Shown: positions 18,886-26,961 of the stretch, in pieces
Position numbering within the stretch: position 1 is the first letter of the stretch
How the letters are laid out: the number at the start of each line of letters is the position of its first letter
Assembly: GCA_900470775.1 (NCBI GenBank)
Contig: UCBZ01000023.1
Coordinates: 1 to 55,429 of the forward strand
Origin: Hyphomicrobiales bacterium
GTDB taxonomy: Bacteria > Pseudomonadota > Alphaproteobacteria > Rhizobiales > Beijerinckiaceae
DNA: 55,429 nucleotides
Reading direction: 5' to 3'
Translations under genes and position numbers: made by a program
The notes under the pieces: model-generated
What the model was told of the DNA's origin: nothing
The model's database searches: none
What the model saw: the letters and a program-made list of their open reading frames with translations, nothing else

Positions 18886-20049
18886 TCACCTGCTGCCGCC
18901 GCCGGCCGTCTTAAGATCTGCATCTTCAAATGATGCCCTGGACTTGCTCATCTCGCGAAATACGTCCGCTGTCTCCTTGGCGACCACGTTCCAATCGTAG
19001 CGCGACAAGATGACATCCGCATTGCCGGCTGGAATGGAGCCGATCGCTTCTAGCTTCGCGCGCAGTGCCTCCACGTTGCCGACCGGATAATAATTCGTCG
19101 CCGGCAATTCCAAGTCGCGGTTCGCCTCGATATCGGAAAGTAGGACGCGGGCTCCGAGCGCCAACGCCTCGAGCGCCGCAATCGGCAGGCCTTCATGATA
19201 GGAGGCGAGGACGAAAAGCGCTGTGTTCCGGTAGAGCGGCATGATCTCGCTGCGAAGCAGTTCGCCGGTGAAGATGATGCGATCGCCGGCCCGCGCCAGC
19301 AGGCTGTCCGAATAGCTATTCTGCAGCTGAGCGCCACCGACGACAACCAGCTTCATGTCGCCGGGAAGATCGGAGACGGCATCGAGGAGATCGTGGATGC
19401 CCTTTTCCGGCACGAGCCGCGCCACGGTCATCGCATAGTTGCCGCGGGAAACGCCGATGCGCTCCAGCGTGGCATCCGCAGCCTCCCGATCGTGCGGCAA
19501 GTCGGACGTGACCGAGGCGCCGTTGGGGATGGGGCGAATGCGATCGGCGAGTTTGGGGTTGCGCACCGCCAGCGACCGGGCAACCGGCCTGGATACCGAA
19601 ATCATGCGATCTGAAAAGCGCGCCGCCATGTGCTCACCCATCCGCAGGGCCTGCTTCGCCACACCGTTCCATTTGTCGCGGCGATAGTCCTCGCCATGAT
19701 GGGTGAAGACGACCGACAGGCCGAGGAGCTTCGCCAAGGGGATCAGCAGGCCGGGTCCGATCGCATGGATATGGACAACATCGGCCCGCTCCGAAAAGCG
19801 CGCGTAGAGGAGTCCCAGGAAGGTATGGGCGATGGTTTCGAAATAGAGGTGCTTGACCGCGAAAATCGGCCGGACCGTGATGCCCTTGTAGTTGATCGTG
19901 CCTTTCGGGACGTAGGGTGAGCGGGCGAGAACCGTGATGTTGAGTTCGGGCGCCAGCTTTAGCATGCGCGGATAGAGTTGCTCGCAATGCGTTTCTATGC
20001 CGCCCATGACATCGGGCATGCCTCTCAACCCGAGCACCGCGATTTTCAT
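18886..20049 (-). CDS. Glycosyltransferase, GT4 with DUF1972-like N-terminus
   Basis: The protein has 387 residues from the ATG at 20049; 33 further in-frame codons upstream lack homology. The N-terminus (MKIAVLGLRGMPDVMGGIET) is typical of rhamnosyltransferase-like GT4 enzymes with a DUF1972-type start. The C-terminal domain holds V-A-R-L-V-P-E-K-G-I-H and ASYHEGLPIAALEALALGA, the donor-binding E-x7-E segment. It is soluble or membrane-associated and extends the EPS unit in the cytoplasm. It lies between the polymerase remnant and wzc on the same strand. The sugar is unknown. Confidence 0.88.
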   Translation of the reverse strand: MKIAVLGLRGMPDVMGGIETHCEQLYPRMLKLAPELNITVLARSPYVPKGTINYKGITVRPIFAVKHLYFETIAHTFLGLLYARFSERADVVHIHAIGPGLLIPLAKLLGLSVVFTHHGEDYRRDKWNGVAKQALRMGEHMAARFSDRMISVSRPVARSLAVRNPKLADRIRPIPNGASVTSDLPHDREAADATLERIGVSRGNYAMTVARLVPEKGIHDLLDAVSDLPGDMKLVVVGGAQLQNSYSDSLLARAGDRIIFTGELLRSEIMPLYRNTALFVLASYHEGLPIAALEALALGARVLLSDIEANRDLELPATNYYPVGNVEALRAKLEAIGSIPAGNADVILSRYDWNVVAKETADVFREMSKSRASFEDADLKTAGGGSR

Positions 20050-20312
20050 CGGTATGAGCTTTCTGAAAAAATTTCGGGCCAAAACGTCGATAGTCGGCTG
20101 ACGTAGAGCCGTCATGAGGTCAAAACGTGGCAATAACCTAAAAGACACCGCCAGCCCTGTCCACGGTTTGCTGCCGATATGATGGGCGCAAAAATTGAAA
20201 AATTACCCGTCCGCGCGCAAAATGGCGGCGCTCGTACGTTCTAGTGTCGAGGTAGCTGATAAATGTAAAGGAACGAGATGAACAGCCGTCCGGAGAGGAC
20301 CTTGTACTCCTA

Positions 20313-20655
20313 GAGGCTGTTAGGGATCTGCGATGAGTTAAGCGACTTTTTTGAGCATGATGCAGACGAAGGCGACGATGTGGAGGTCTGCGAATGTTTG
20401 AGCGCATTGTTCGAGTCCTTGACGAGCCTTCGGAAACGGGTGACCCAGGCAAAGGAGCGCTCGACGACCCAGCGCCGCGGCAGCAGCACGGGGCTGCGCT
20501 TGGCCTCGGAGAGTTTGACGGCGTCGAGCGCGATACCGTGCTCCGCGGCATCGGTGGCGGGGCGCTTGCCGGTGTAGCCCCTGATCGACGAAGGCAATGC
20601 CGACGCTCTCATGCGTCGCGGCCTGGATGGTCTTGGCCATGCGGCCGACCAGCCC
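20313..20655 (-). mobile_element. IS5-family fragment (one end only)
   Basis: The end reads GAGGCTGTTAGGGATCTG (20313-20330), as in IS5-group terminal repeats, and the transposase C-terminus follows at once. The other end is absent: at about 20655 the IS sequence runs straight into a membrane-protein gene. A deletion between an inserted IS5 and the polymerase gene explains the join. Confidence 0.7.
20338..20655 (-). pseudogene. IS5-family transposase C-terminal fragment, two frameshifts
   Basis: The recognisable blocks are ESVGIAFVDQG, then YTGKRPATDAAEHG and LLPRRWVVERSFAWVTRFRR, then LHIVAFVCIMLKK. They lie in three frames, with breaks near 20580 and 20415. Only the last third of the DDE domain is left, including the catalytic Glu in V-E-R-S-F-A-W. 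Confidence 0.75.
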
Positions 20656-21109
20656 CAGCCCGAGCGACATGAAGCGCAGGACGAGGATCGGCGCGTAGCG
20701 ATAGGCGATCAGCCCGAGAATCCGGTTCGGGCTGGTGCGGATCATCGCCTCTCGCGCAGCCGCGATCAGCACGATGACGTAGCCCCTGAAGAACAGGTCG
20801 ATGGCGCCGCCGACGGTGTGATTGATCCCGCTGCTTATGAGCATCACGATCAGCAGGGCGTAGATCGATTTTAACTCACTGCTGTCCGAACGTGCGGGGG
20901 CTGACGACGAGCACGCCGACAGCCACCGTAGCGACCGAAAGAAGCGCATTGATCGACGGGCTTCCGAAAATTGGCGTGAAAGTGATGAAAACTAGGCGCC
21001 AGGGACGACGCGCAGCTAGATGGCCGCCAACAGGACGGAGCCAGCCGTGCTGCCGGCTGGCGCACCATGTGCAGCGGCAGAACGAAGAGGACCGCGTCAG
21101 GGGCAGCAA
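20656..21109 (-). pseudogene. Remnant of an EPS polymerase/ligase (Wzy/ExoQ-like)
   Basis: Two frames encode successive hydrophobic stretches: WRLVFITFTPIFGSPSINAL with VATVAVGVLVVSP (to ~20876), then KSIYALLIVMLISSGINHTV, DLFFRGYVIVLIAAAREAMI and ILGLIAYRYAPILVLRFMSL (to ~20660). This looks like the first membrane segments of an O-antigen polymerase/ligase-type protein. A frameshift lies near 20878, and the IS5 fragment replaces the rest of the gene. It sits between wza and a glycosyltransferase, where the polymerase gene is usually found. Identification rests on topology and position rather than on a signature motif. Confidence 0.5.
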
Positions 21110-21189
21110 AGCGCTAGTGAAATGGAGGCGCCTTGCCGGCGTCCATCGCGGTCTAACGCTTTCGAGGAGGCAGAGCCGCCCCCGCTCCT

Positions 21190-22395
21190 TTACTCGGCGA
21201 TCCGGCGGATGCCGTAGCCGCCGTTGACGACCTGCGCGAACGGGTTGGTGATCGCGGACAGGACGCCGAAGAACTTGACGATCTCAACCGACTCCGAGCC
21301 GGCGACGTAGATGATATCCTTATCGCGGACCTCGAACTTGCGGGCCGCGAAGAAGGACGATGGCTCGTTCAGGTTGGCCTTGTAGACCGTCGGTATGATG
21401 GTCAGCGACGGGTCGAAACGCGACAGATCGGCGCCTAGCTGAACCAGAAGGCTACGCGGTTCGGCGCGATAGAGGTAGACGTAGCCCGGATTGGCGCGGG
21501 CGTCGACGAGGCCGCCGCCGGTGCCGATCGCCTCCGCCAGCGCGACCCGCTCGGCCGGGAACGGGACGCGGCTCTGGGTGCCGGTGGCGCCAAGCATGGT
21601 GTAGGAACGCTGGTCGCGCGAGACGTAGACGATGTCGCCCGGCCTGACAAAGACGTTCTCATTCGGCGCGCGCACCAGACGATCAAATGGGACACGGACC
21701 GATTGCGAGCCGCGCTGCAGGGTCACGAAGGTCTCATGTCCCGGATTCTTGATGCCGCCCGCACGCGAGATTACTTCCATCACCCGCTCGCCGGCGGGGT
21801 TCACCGCGAACTTGTTGGCCTGGTTAACGTCGCCGAGGACCGAGACCTCGCTGCCGCGTTGGGTCGTGGTGGAAATGAAGACCTGCGGTTCGATGGCGCG
21901 GTCCTTGAGCTTCTGTTCGATCTCGGACTGGACGTTTTCCGCCGAGCGGCCGACGACGCGAATGTTGCCAGCATAGGGAATCTTAATGTTGCCGGCGGAG
22001 TCGACCGTCTGCTGCGGCAGCTGGACGAAGTTGCCGGGACGCGAGCCCGCCTCCTTGTCGACGAACAAGCCGCCGGACGCAGCTTCGAAGATCGTGACCT
22101 GCAGCACGTCGCCCCGGCCGAAGCTGACCGTGGGCCGTGCCGCACTGCGGGAAGCTGCGCCGAAGCTGCTGTGCAGTGAGGCGAACGAGGGCTCCGAAAG
22201 GCCCGATGAGGTGCGCGCCGCAACGTCTAGCAGAACGAATTTCGAGGATTCGGCCCCCGGCGCGGTGACCAGCGAACTCGTCGCCTCTTCTGTGATCGCG
22301 GAGCCGCGGGGGCCGGAGGAGGGCAGCGAGCAGCCAGAAACAACGGATGCGACTAGCGATGTCGCGATAAGTGCCTTGGAACAAATCGACTGCAT
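21190..22395 (-). CDS. Outer-membrane polysaccharide export lipoprotein (Wza-like)
   Basis: The protein has about 401 residues. The ATG at 22395 gives a lipoprotein signal (SKALIATSLVASVVSGC) with Cys22 as the lipidated residue. A poly-export domain (RPTVSFGRGDVLQVTIFEAA, then IKIPYAGNIRVVGRSAENVQ) is followed by two SLBB-type segments, SEVSVLGDVNQANKFAVN and YTMLGATGTQSRVPFPAE. The family forms the octameric outer-membrane channel for capsule and EPS, working with a Wzc-type co-polymerase (here 16353-18638). It is the promoter-proximal gene of the minus-strand EPS block and diverges from the beta-helix gene at 22850. Confidence 0.92.
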   Translation of the reverse strand: MQSICSKALIATSLVASVVSGCSLPSSGPRGSAITEEATSSLVTAPGAESSKFVLLDVAARTSSGLSEPSFASLHSSFGAASRSAARPTVSFGRGDVLQVTIFEAASGGLFVDKEAGSRPGNFVQLPQQTVDSAGNIKIPYAGNIRVVGRSAENVQSEIEQKLKDRAIEPQVFISTTTQRGSEVSVLGDVNQANKFAVNPAGERVMEVISRAGGIKNPGHETFVTLQRGSQSVRVPFDRLVRAPNENVFVRPGDIVYVSRDQRSYTMLGATGTQSRVPFPAERVALAEAIGTGGGLVDARANPGYVYLYRAEPRSLLVQLGADLSRFDPSLTIIPTVYKANLNEPSSFFAARKFEVRDKDIIYVAGSESVEIVKFFGVLSAITNPFAQVVNGGYGIRRIAE

Positions 22396-22849
22396 CACAC
22401 TCACTGGCCTCGCACGCGTTTGTACCATCAAAGCTCGCAATACGTGAAGATTTCTGTTCCGTACAGGCCCTGCGCGAGTGTTGTCCGCGGGTGTAGTGCC
22501 TCGGCAACACTCTCAAGGCTCTCGCTTGTGATGCCGGCGAACTCGCGTCATCTGCGGAAGATGCCCGTTCGGGCCACAGGATTCTGTCGACCCGCGTGCA
22601 GTCCCGCGCCTTTCCCGGCGTCATCTGCCTGCGTCTTGCGCGGACATCGGGGCAACTATAGCCGATTGGAAGCAGGTTCGAAACTCCCACAGTATGGTTT
22701 TCGCGCTTCAAAACCCCGTTCCGTTTTTTATCATGCGCGGGACGCTGAAGGGCTCGTCGAGACCAAGGCGAGGGCTTGGCGCCCTGATATGGTCACCCGT
22801 CGGGCCAGATTGGCCCATTAAAGACCTGCGTGCTCGGGAGACGTCTGCC
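22396..22849. other. Divergent intergenic region (454 bases)
   Basis: This stretch separates wza on the minus strand from the beta-helix lipoprotein gene on the plus strand. It must hold both promoters. I see no gene, tRNA or clear repeat in it. Frames that continue upstream from both genes lack homology. Confidence 0.4.
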
Positions 22850-24025
22850 ATGAAGGGCCTGTTGCGGGTGCGTCGCACTATCATGCCGGCGATTGCTGCG
22901 GTGCTCGCGGCATGCAGCGTCACCGGTTCACGAGCTGCGGAGGCCGCACCGGCCCCGGCCGCGGTCGTTCATGCTAGCCCGGACGGGGCGGGTGAGCGGA
23001 ATGGGCAGCTGCCCTCCGATGCGATGCCGATCGCGCGTGCGCTCCCGCTTGTCGCCGCTGGCGGGCGCGCCATACGTCTCGTGCTCGCGCCTGGAACCTA
23101 TTATATCGGCGCGATGGGCTCGCAGCGGCTGCAGGGGCGGAGGGCACTGGTGATCGAAGGCGCCGGCGAGAAGACGGTGCTGGTTGGGTCGTACGAGCCG
23201 GGCAGCAAGCCGGGGAAGGCGCTCCTCGTAATGGCGCGCAGCGACGTTACCCTTCGCAATTTCGCGGTGCGCAACGTGTCCGGCCTGATCGACGTGCCGA
23301 ATGCGGGGACGGCCGAGCGCATCGTGGTCAACGGCATCGCAATGACGGATGTGCATGACGGCATTGTCATCGACCGGGGTAAGACGCTGGTCGCCAGTGA
23401 TTGGCGCATTGATAAGGTACGGATCACCAATCACTATCGCGTCGGCATTCGCCTGGCGGGTACGGGCACCAGTCGTATCGTCATCGGCGACAGTTTGATC
23501 GACGGCGGCGGCGAGCGCGGCCCCAACGATTGTTTCAAGGGTGGAATCCAGTTGCTGGAGGGCGTCACCGATGTCACGATCGAGCGGGTGCAGGTCAGCA
23601 ACAATGTTGGCTGCGCCGAACAGCATTACCAGCAGGGCGACGGAATCGAGATCGACGACAGGAAAGCGGTGCCCAAGCGCATCACGCTGAAGCACGTCGT
23701 TTCATCCGGAAATCGCGACGGGAATTTTGATCTCAAGGCGCAGGACATGGTGCTGGAAGATCTCGTGTCGCGCGCCGACGGCGTGACGCGCTACGCTTTC
23801 CGCTTCTGGAACCACAGCTATTCCTGCCTCCGGTGCAGCCTTGACGGCGAAGGCGGCAACATCCAGTTGGTGCACAGCATCGTAACGTTGCGTGATCCAA
23901 AGCCGACCGACATCATGCCACGGATGCGCTGCGGCGATTCCAAGTCCAGCGGACCATCGGTCTACCAGGCCGAAACAGCCGGCCGGACGTCGCCACGCAC
24001 CGTCTGCCCGCCTCCGAAAGAGTAG
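22850..24025 (+). CDS. Right-handed beta-helix lipoprotein (pectate lyase/epimerase fold)
   Basis: The protein has 391 residues, with ATG at 22850 after GGGAG. The signal peptide ends in a lipobox (AAVLAAC, Cys22), so the protein is predicted to be membrane-anchored in the periplasm or outer membrane. From ~60 to ~330 it shows the regular short strands of a parallel beta-helix: RIVVNGIAMTDVHDGIVIDR, TSRIVIGDSLIDGGG, DVTIERVQVSNN, RITLKHVVSSGN. This fold occurs in polysaccharide lyases and in alginate-type C5 epimerases. Beside EPS genes it may trim, epimerise or guide the polymer. Catalytic residues cannot be assigned. Several cysteines (NDCFKGG, VGCAEQ, CLRC) could form disulfides. Confidence 0.75.
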   Translation: MKGLLRVRRTIMPAIAAVLAACSVTGSRAAEAAPAPAAVVHASPDGAGERNGQLPSDAMPIARALPLVAAGGRAIRLVLAPGTYYIGAMGSQRLQGRRALVIEGAGEKTVLVGSYEPGSKPGKALLVMARSDVTLRNFAVRNVSGLIDVPNAGTAERIVVNGIAMTDVHDGIVIDRGKTLVASDWRIDKVRITNHYRVGIRLAGTGTSRIVIGDSLIDGGGERGPNDCFKGGIQLLEGVTDVTIERVQVSNNVGCAEQHYQQGDGIEIDDRKAVPKRITLKHVVSSGNRDGNFDLKAQDMVLEDLVSRADGVTRYAFRFWNHSYSCLRCSLDGEGGNIQLVHSIVTLRDPKPTDIMPRMRCGDSKSSGPSVYQAETAGRTSPRTVCPPPKE

Positions 24026-24212
24026 CCGGCGCATTCCCTGTTCCGCCCGCGATCGCTCGGCCGGCGTGTTGCCGACTGTGCCGCAACGGGATGGCTTGCA
24101 TCTTGCGTTGGAGACGGCGAAGGCAGTGTCCGTTTCGATGTGATTTCGTCCGGGCCGAATTCGAACGAGGCCGGTCGCATTGCCTCGTAACATGTTGAGT
24201 AGAGGGCGGACC

Positions 24213-25340
24213 ATGACTCGCAGTCCCGGCTATTTCGCGGCGATCGACTACCTGCGTCTCGTCTGCGCGATCGGCGTCGTCCTGTTCCATCTGGCTTACA
24301 CTGCAACCCGTGGGGAACTGGCCAAACTTATTATCGAGCCCGGCCTGGACGATATGGGCCTCTGGTTCCGCTACGGTTGGGTTGGCGTGCAGATCTTCTT
24401 CGTGATCTCGGGGTTCGTGATCGCCGAATCCGCCGCGAAAGCCACGCCGTGGTCGTTTCTGCGTCGTCGGGCCGAACGGTTGTTTCCCGCCGTCTGGATA
24501 TGCGCGCCGATCAGCGCGGTGATCTGGATCGCTTACGGGCGCGACTTCACCATGACGCTGTTCCTGTTGGTTAAGTCCCTCGCACTCGTGCCCGGTGGCG
24601 AGTGGATCGATGCGCCATATTGGACGCTCGGCGTCGAGATCGGCTTCTACGCCGTGGTCTTCGTGGTCCTGGCGTTGGCAGGGCCGGGACGCATGCGCGA
24701 TCTGGCGGTGGGCATGGGGCTGGCCAGCGCCCTGTTCTGGACGGTTTACGCGCTCGAAATGTTCTACGGTTTTCGGACGGGCATGGGGATTTTCGCGGGC
24801 CTCAAGCCGATCCCGATCTATTACGGTGCCTATTTCGCGCTGGGCATGCTCATCTATTTCCGCAAGACGGGCCAGACGGTGCGGGGCGGCAATTTCGCCA
24901 TCGCGGCGTGCCTTGCGGTCGCGGTCGCTGAAAGCAGCCTGATCGTCACGCGTCCGGGCGCCGCGTCGGTGATCCCGGTGCTGCTGTTCCTGCTCGGCCT
25001 GGCCGCGATCGTGCTGGCGCGGCCTTCCGGGTCTCGCGCGGGCGGCTTCGCGCGGCTTTGCGGGCTCACAACCTACCCGCTCTATCTACTGCATTTTGCA
25101 AGCGGGCTTGCCCTGCTCCAGTTTCTTGCAGGCCACGGCATGCCGGGCTTTGCCGCAGCGCTGGTCTCGTCGGCCGTCATGATCGGTATCAGCATCGTCA
25201 TCGCCATGCGCCTGGAACCAGCGGTGCGCCGCGCCATGAGCCGCGGGATGGCGACGATCGAGCCGCCTATCGAGCGCCATGCACCTGGCTGGCTGTTCAA
25301 GCCGCGCCATGTTCAGAAACCAAGACCCGTCGGCGAGTGA
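24213..25340 (+). CDS. Membrane acyltransferase, family 3 (OafA/ExoZ-like)
   Basis: The protein has about 375 residues, with ATG at 24213 after AGGGCGG. The family start is clear: AAIDYLRLVCAIGVVLFHLA contains the catalytic histidine, and FFVISGFVIAESA and R-R-R-A-E-R-L-F-P follow. Nine to ten membrane helices are predicted, with WIDAPYWTLGVEIGFY in the middle. Family members O-acetylate or O-succinylate surface polysaccharides from acyl-CoA across the inner membrane. It is 187 bases after the beta-helix gene on the same strand. It probably decorates the EPS made by this locus. Confidence 0.9.
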   Translation: MTRSPGYFAAIDYLRLVCAIGVVLFHLAYTATRGELAKLIIEPGLDDMGLWFRYGWVGVQIFFVISGFVIAESAAKATPWSFLRRRAERLFPAVWICAPISAVIWIAYGRDFTMTLFLLVKSLALVPGGEWIDAPYWTLGVEIGFYAVVFVVLALAGPGRMRDLAVGMGLASALFWTVYALEMFYGFRTGMGIFAGLKPIPIYYGAYFALGMLIYFRKTGQTVRGGNFAIAACLAVAVAESSLIVTRPGAASVIPVLLFLLGLAAIVLARPSGSRAGGFARLCGLTTYPLYLLHFASGLALLQFLAGHGMPGFAAALVSSAVMIGISIVIAMRLEPAVRRAMSRGMATIEPPIERHAPGWLFKPRHVQKPRPVGE

Positions 25341-25370
25341 GCGCCAACGGGTGAAACGGGCTGGCGCCGG

Positions 25371-26681
25371 TTAACGCTCGCGGAAAGCGCGCATCATCTG
25401 GTCAGACATCGGCTTAACGAGATAAGAAAGGACGGTGCGGTCCTCCGTTTTGATGAAGACCTCCGTTGGCATGCCCGGGATGATCCGGGTGCCTGGGGGC
25501 AGGCGCTGCATATCGGCAACGTCGATCGTGACGCGAACCGTGTAAAACATCGCGCCGGTGCGCTGGTCGGTCTCGGCATCGGCCGAGACGCGATAAACTT
25601 CGCCGTCGAACTCGGGCGTGGTGCGCTGATTCAGCGAGGTGAACCGATAACGCGCCGGCGAATGCATCTTGACCTGGTCAATATTGTTGGTTTGCACCTT
25701 CGCCTCAATCGCTAACTTGTCCTCGTTCGGAACGATCGTTAGGAAGGGCTGCCCCGCCACGATGACGGCGCCCTTGTTGAACACCTGTAACTGGTGGACG
25801 TAACCATCCTGCGGCGCGCGGATTTCGATACGGTTGAGCTGTTCCTCGGCCGAGGCCCGGCGCTCGCTGAGCTCGACGATCTTGGCCTGCACGTCCCGCA
25901 GCTCCTTAGCGACATCGCTGCGCAGCTGCTGGTCTATCTGGAGGATCTGTAATTCGGTTTCGCTGATCTTGCCCCTGGCCTGTGCGATCGACGCGGCCAG
26001 ACGACCCACGTCGCCCTCGGTGCGGATCGCATCGCGCTCGATCACCGTGACGCGGCTGATCGGGATCAGGTTCTTAGCCCACAGCGTACGCGTGCTCTCA
26101 AGCTCCTTGGCCATGACCACAACTTCGCGCTTTTTCGCTGTCATCTGAGTGGAGAGGCCGTCGATCTCTTCCTTGACCTGCGCCAGGCGCTCCCGCATCT
26201 GGGATTTCTGCCCGAGCCGGCTCTGGCGCCGCAGGTCGAAGAGCCGGTTTTCGGTATCCATCAGCCGCGCCACCTCCGGATCCTTGGTTAGGCGCTGGAG
26301 ATAGTAGGAGTAGGTGATCGAGGGAAGCTCGTCCCGCTCGGCTTCGAGCCGCGCATGCGTCACCATCGTCTCGTGCAACGTTCCGGTGACGAGAGCTAGA
26401 TTCGATCGCGCCAACTGTTCGTCTAGCTTGATGAGAAGGTCGCCCTTCTTGACCAGCGCGCCTTCGGTGACGAAGATTTCGCCGATAGTGCCGCCTGTGA
26501 CATGCTGGAGCTTCTTGGGGTTGGATTCGGCTACCACCTGTCCTGTCGCGAGAACCGCCCCCGAGATCTCGGTCGAATAGACCCACCCGCCTACGCCGAA
26601 CACGAGCAATATGCTCAAGGTGAGGCCGATCCTCAAATAGGTATGAGCCGCTGCTAAAGGCGTCTGCGACATCTCTGTCAT
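25371..26681 (-). CDS. HlyD-family membrane fusion protein of a type I secretion system (PrsE-like)
   Basis: The protein has 436 residues. A single N-terminal membrane helix (residues ~17-36) is followed by a biotinyl-lipoyl half (TGGTIGEIFVTEGALVKKGD), a long coiled coil (~95-285), the second lipoyl half (EIRAPQDGYVHQLQVFNKGA) and a beta-barrel with the late HlyD signature T-R-I-I-P-G-M-P-T-E-V-F-I. It bridges the inner-membrane ABC exporter and a TolC-like channel. The exporter gene lies divergently at 26962, an uncommon layout since the two usually form one operon. No tolC-like gene is in the window. Confidence 0.92.
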   Translation of the reverse strand: MTEMSQTPLAAAHTYLRIGLTLSILLVFGVGGWVYSTEISGAVLATGQVVAESNPKKLQHVTGGTIGEIFVTEGALVKKGDLLIKLDEQLARSNLALVTGTLHETMVTHARLEAERDELPSITYSYYLQRLTKDPEVARLMDTENRLFDLRRQSRLGQKSQMRERLAQVKEEIDGLSTQMTAKKREVVVMAKELESTRTLWAKNLIPISRVTVIERDAIRTEGDVGRLAASIAQARGKISETELQILQIDQQLRSDVAKELRDVQAKIVELSERRASAEEQLNRIEIRAPQDGYVHQLQVFNKGAVIVAGQPFLTIVPNEDKLAIEAKVQTNNIDQVKMHSPARYRFTSLNQRTTPEFDGEVYRVSADAETDQRTGAMFYTVRVTIDVADMQRLPPGTRIIPGMPTEVFIKTEDRTVLSYLVKPMSDQMMRAFRER

Positions 26682-26961
26682 CTCTCGTTCTCAGACTTCC
26701 GTTAATAGCATAGCAGCATTTTTAGGTACAAATTGCTTAATCGCAGCTCGGCCCCGCCCCGCGGTGAGCCGAGGTCCATTGGACAATGTGAAGTTGGATA
26801 GTGGCTAAAAGGGCGCCTGAAACGCTTCGTTGCCCGGCGCTGGCCCGAAGCGGGAGCATTAGCTCGTGGTTAATATATGGCTCTGGCTTCTCCCGGCAGT
26901 CTTGGTCTAGGAGTGGGCTGGTCGAGCAATTTCAATAAGGCTTCGCGTTGATTGGAGTTAC
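26682..26961. promoter_or_regulatory. Divergent promoter region of the type I secretion genes
   Basis: The 280 bases lie between the hlyD-type and prtD-type genes and are richer in A+T than the genes around them (for example TAATAGCATAGCAGCATTTT near 26702). Both genes must be driven from here, which would allow joint control. No defined operator was recognised. Confidence 0.4.
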
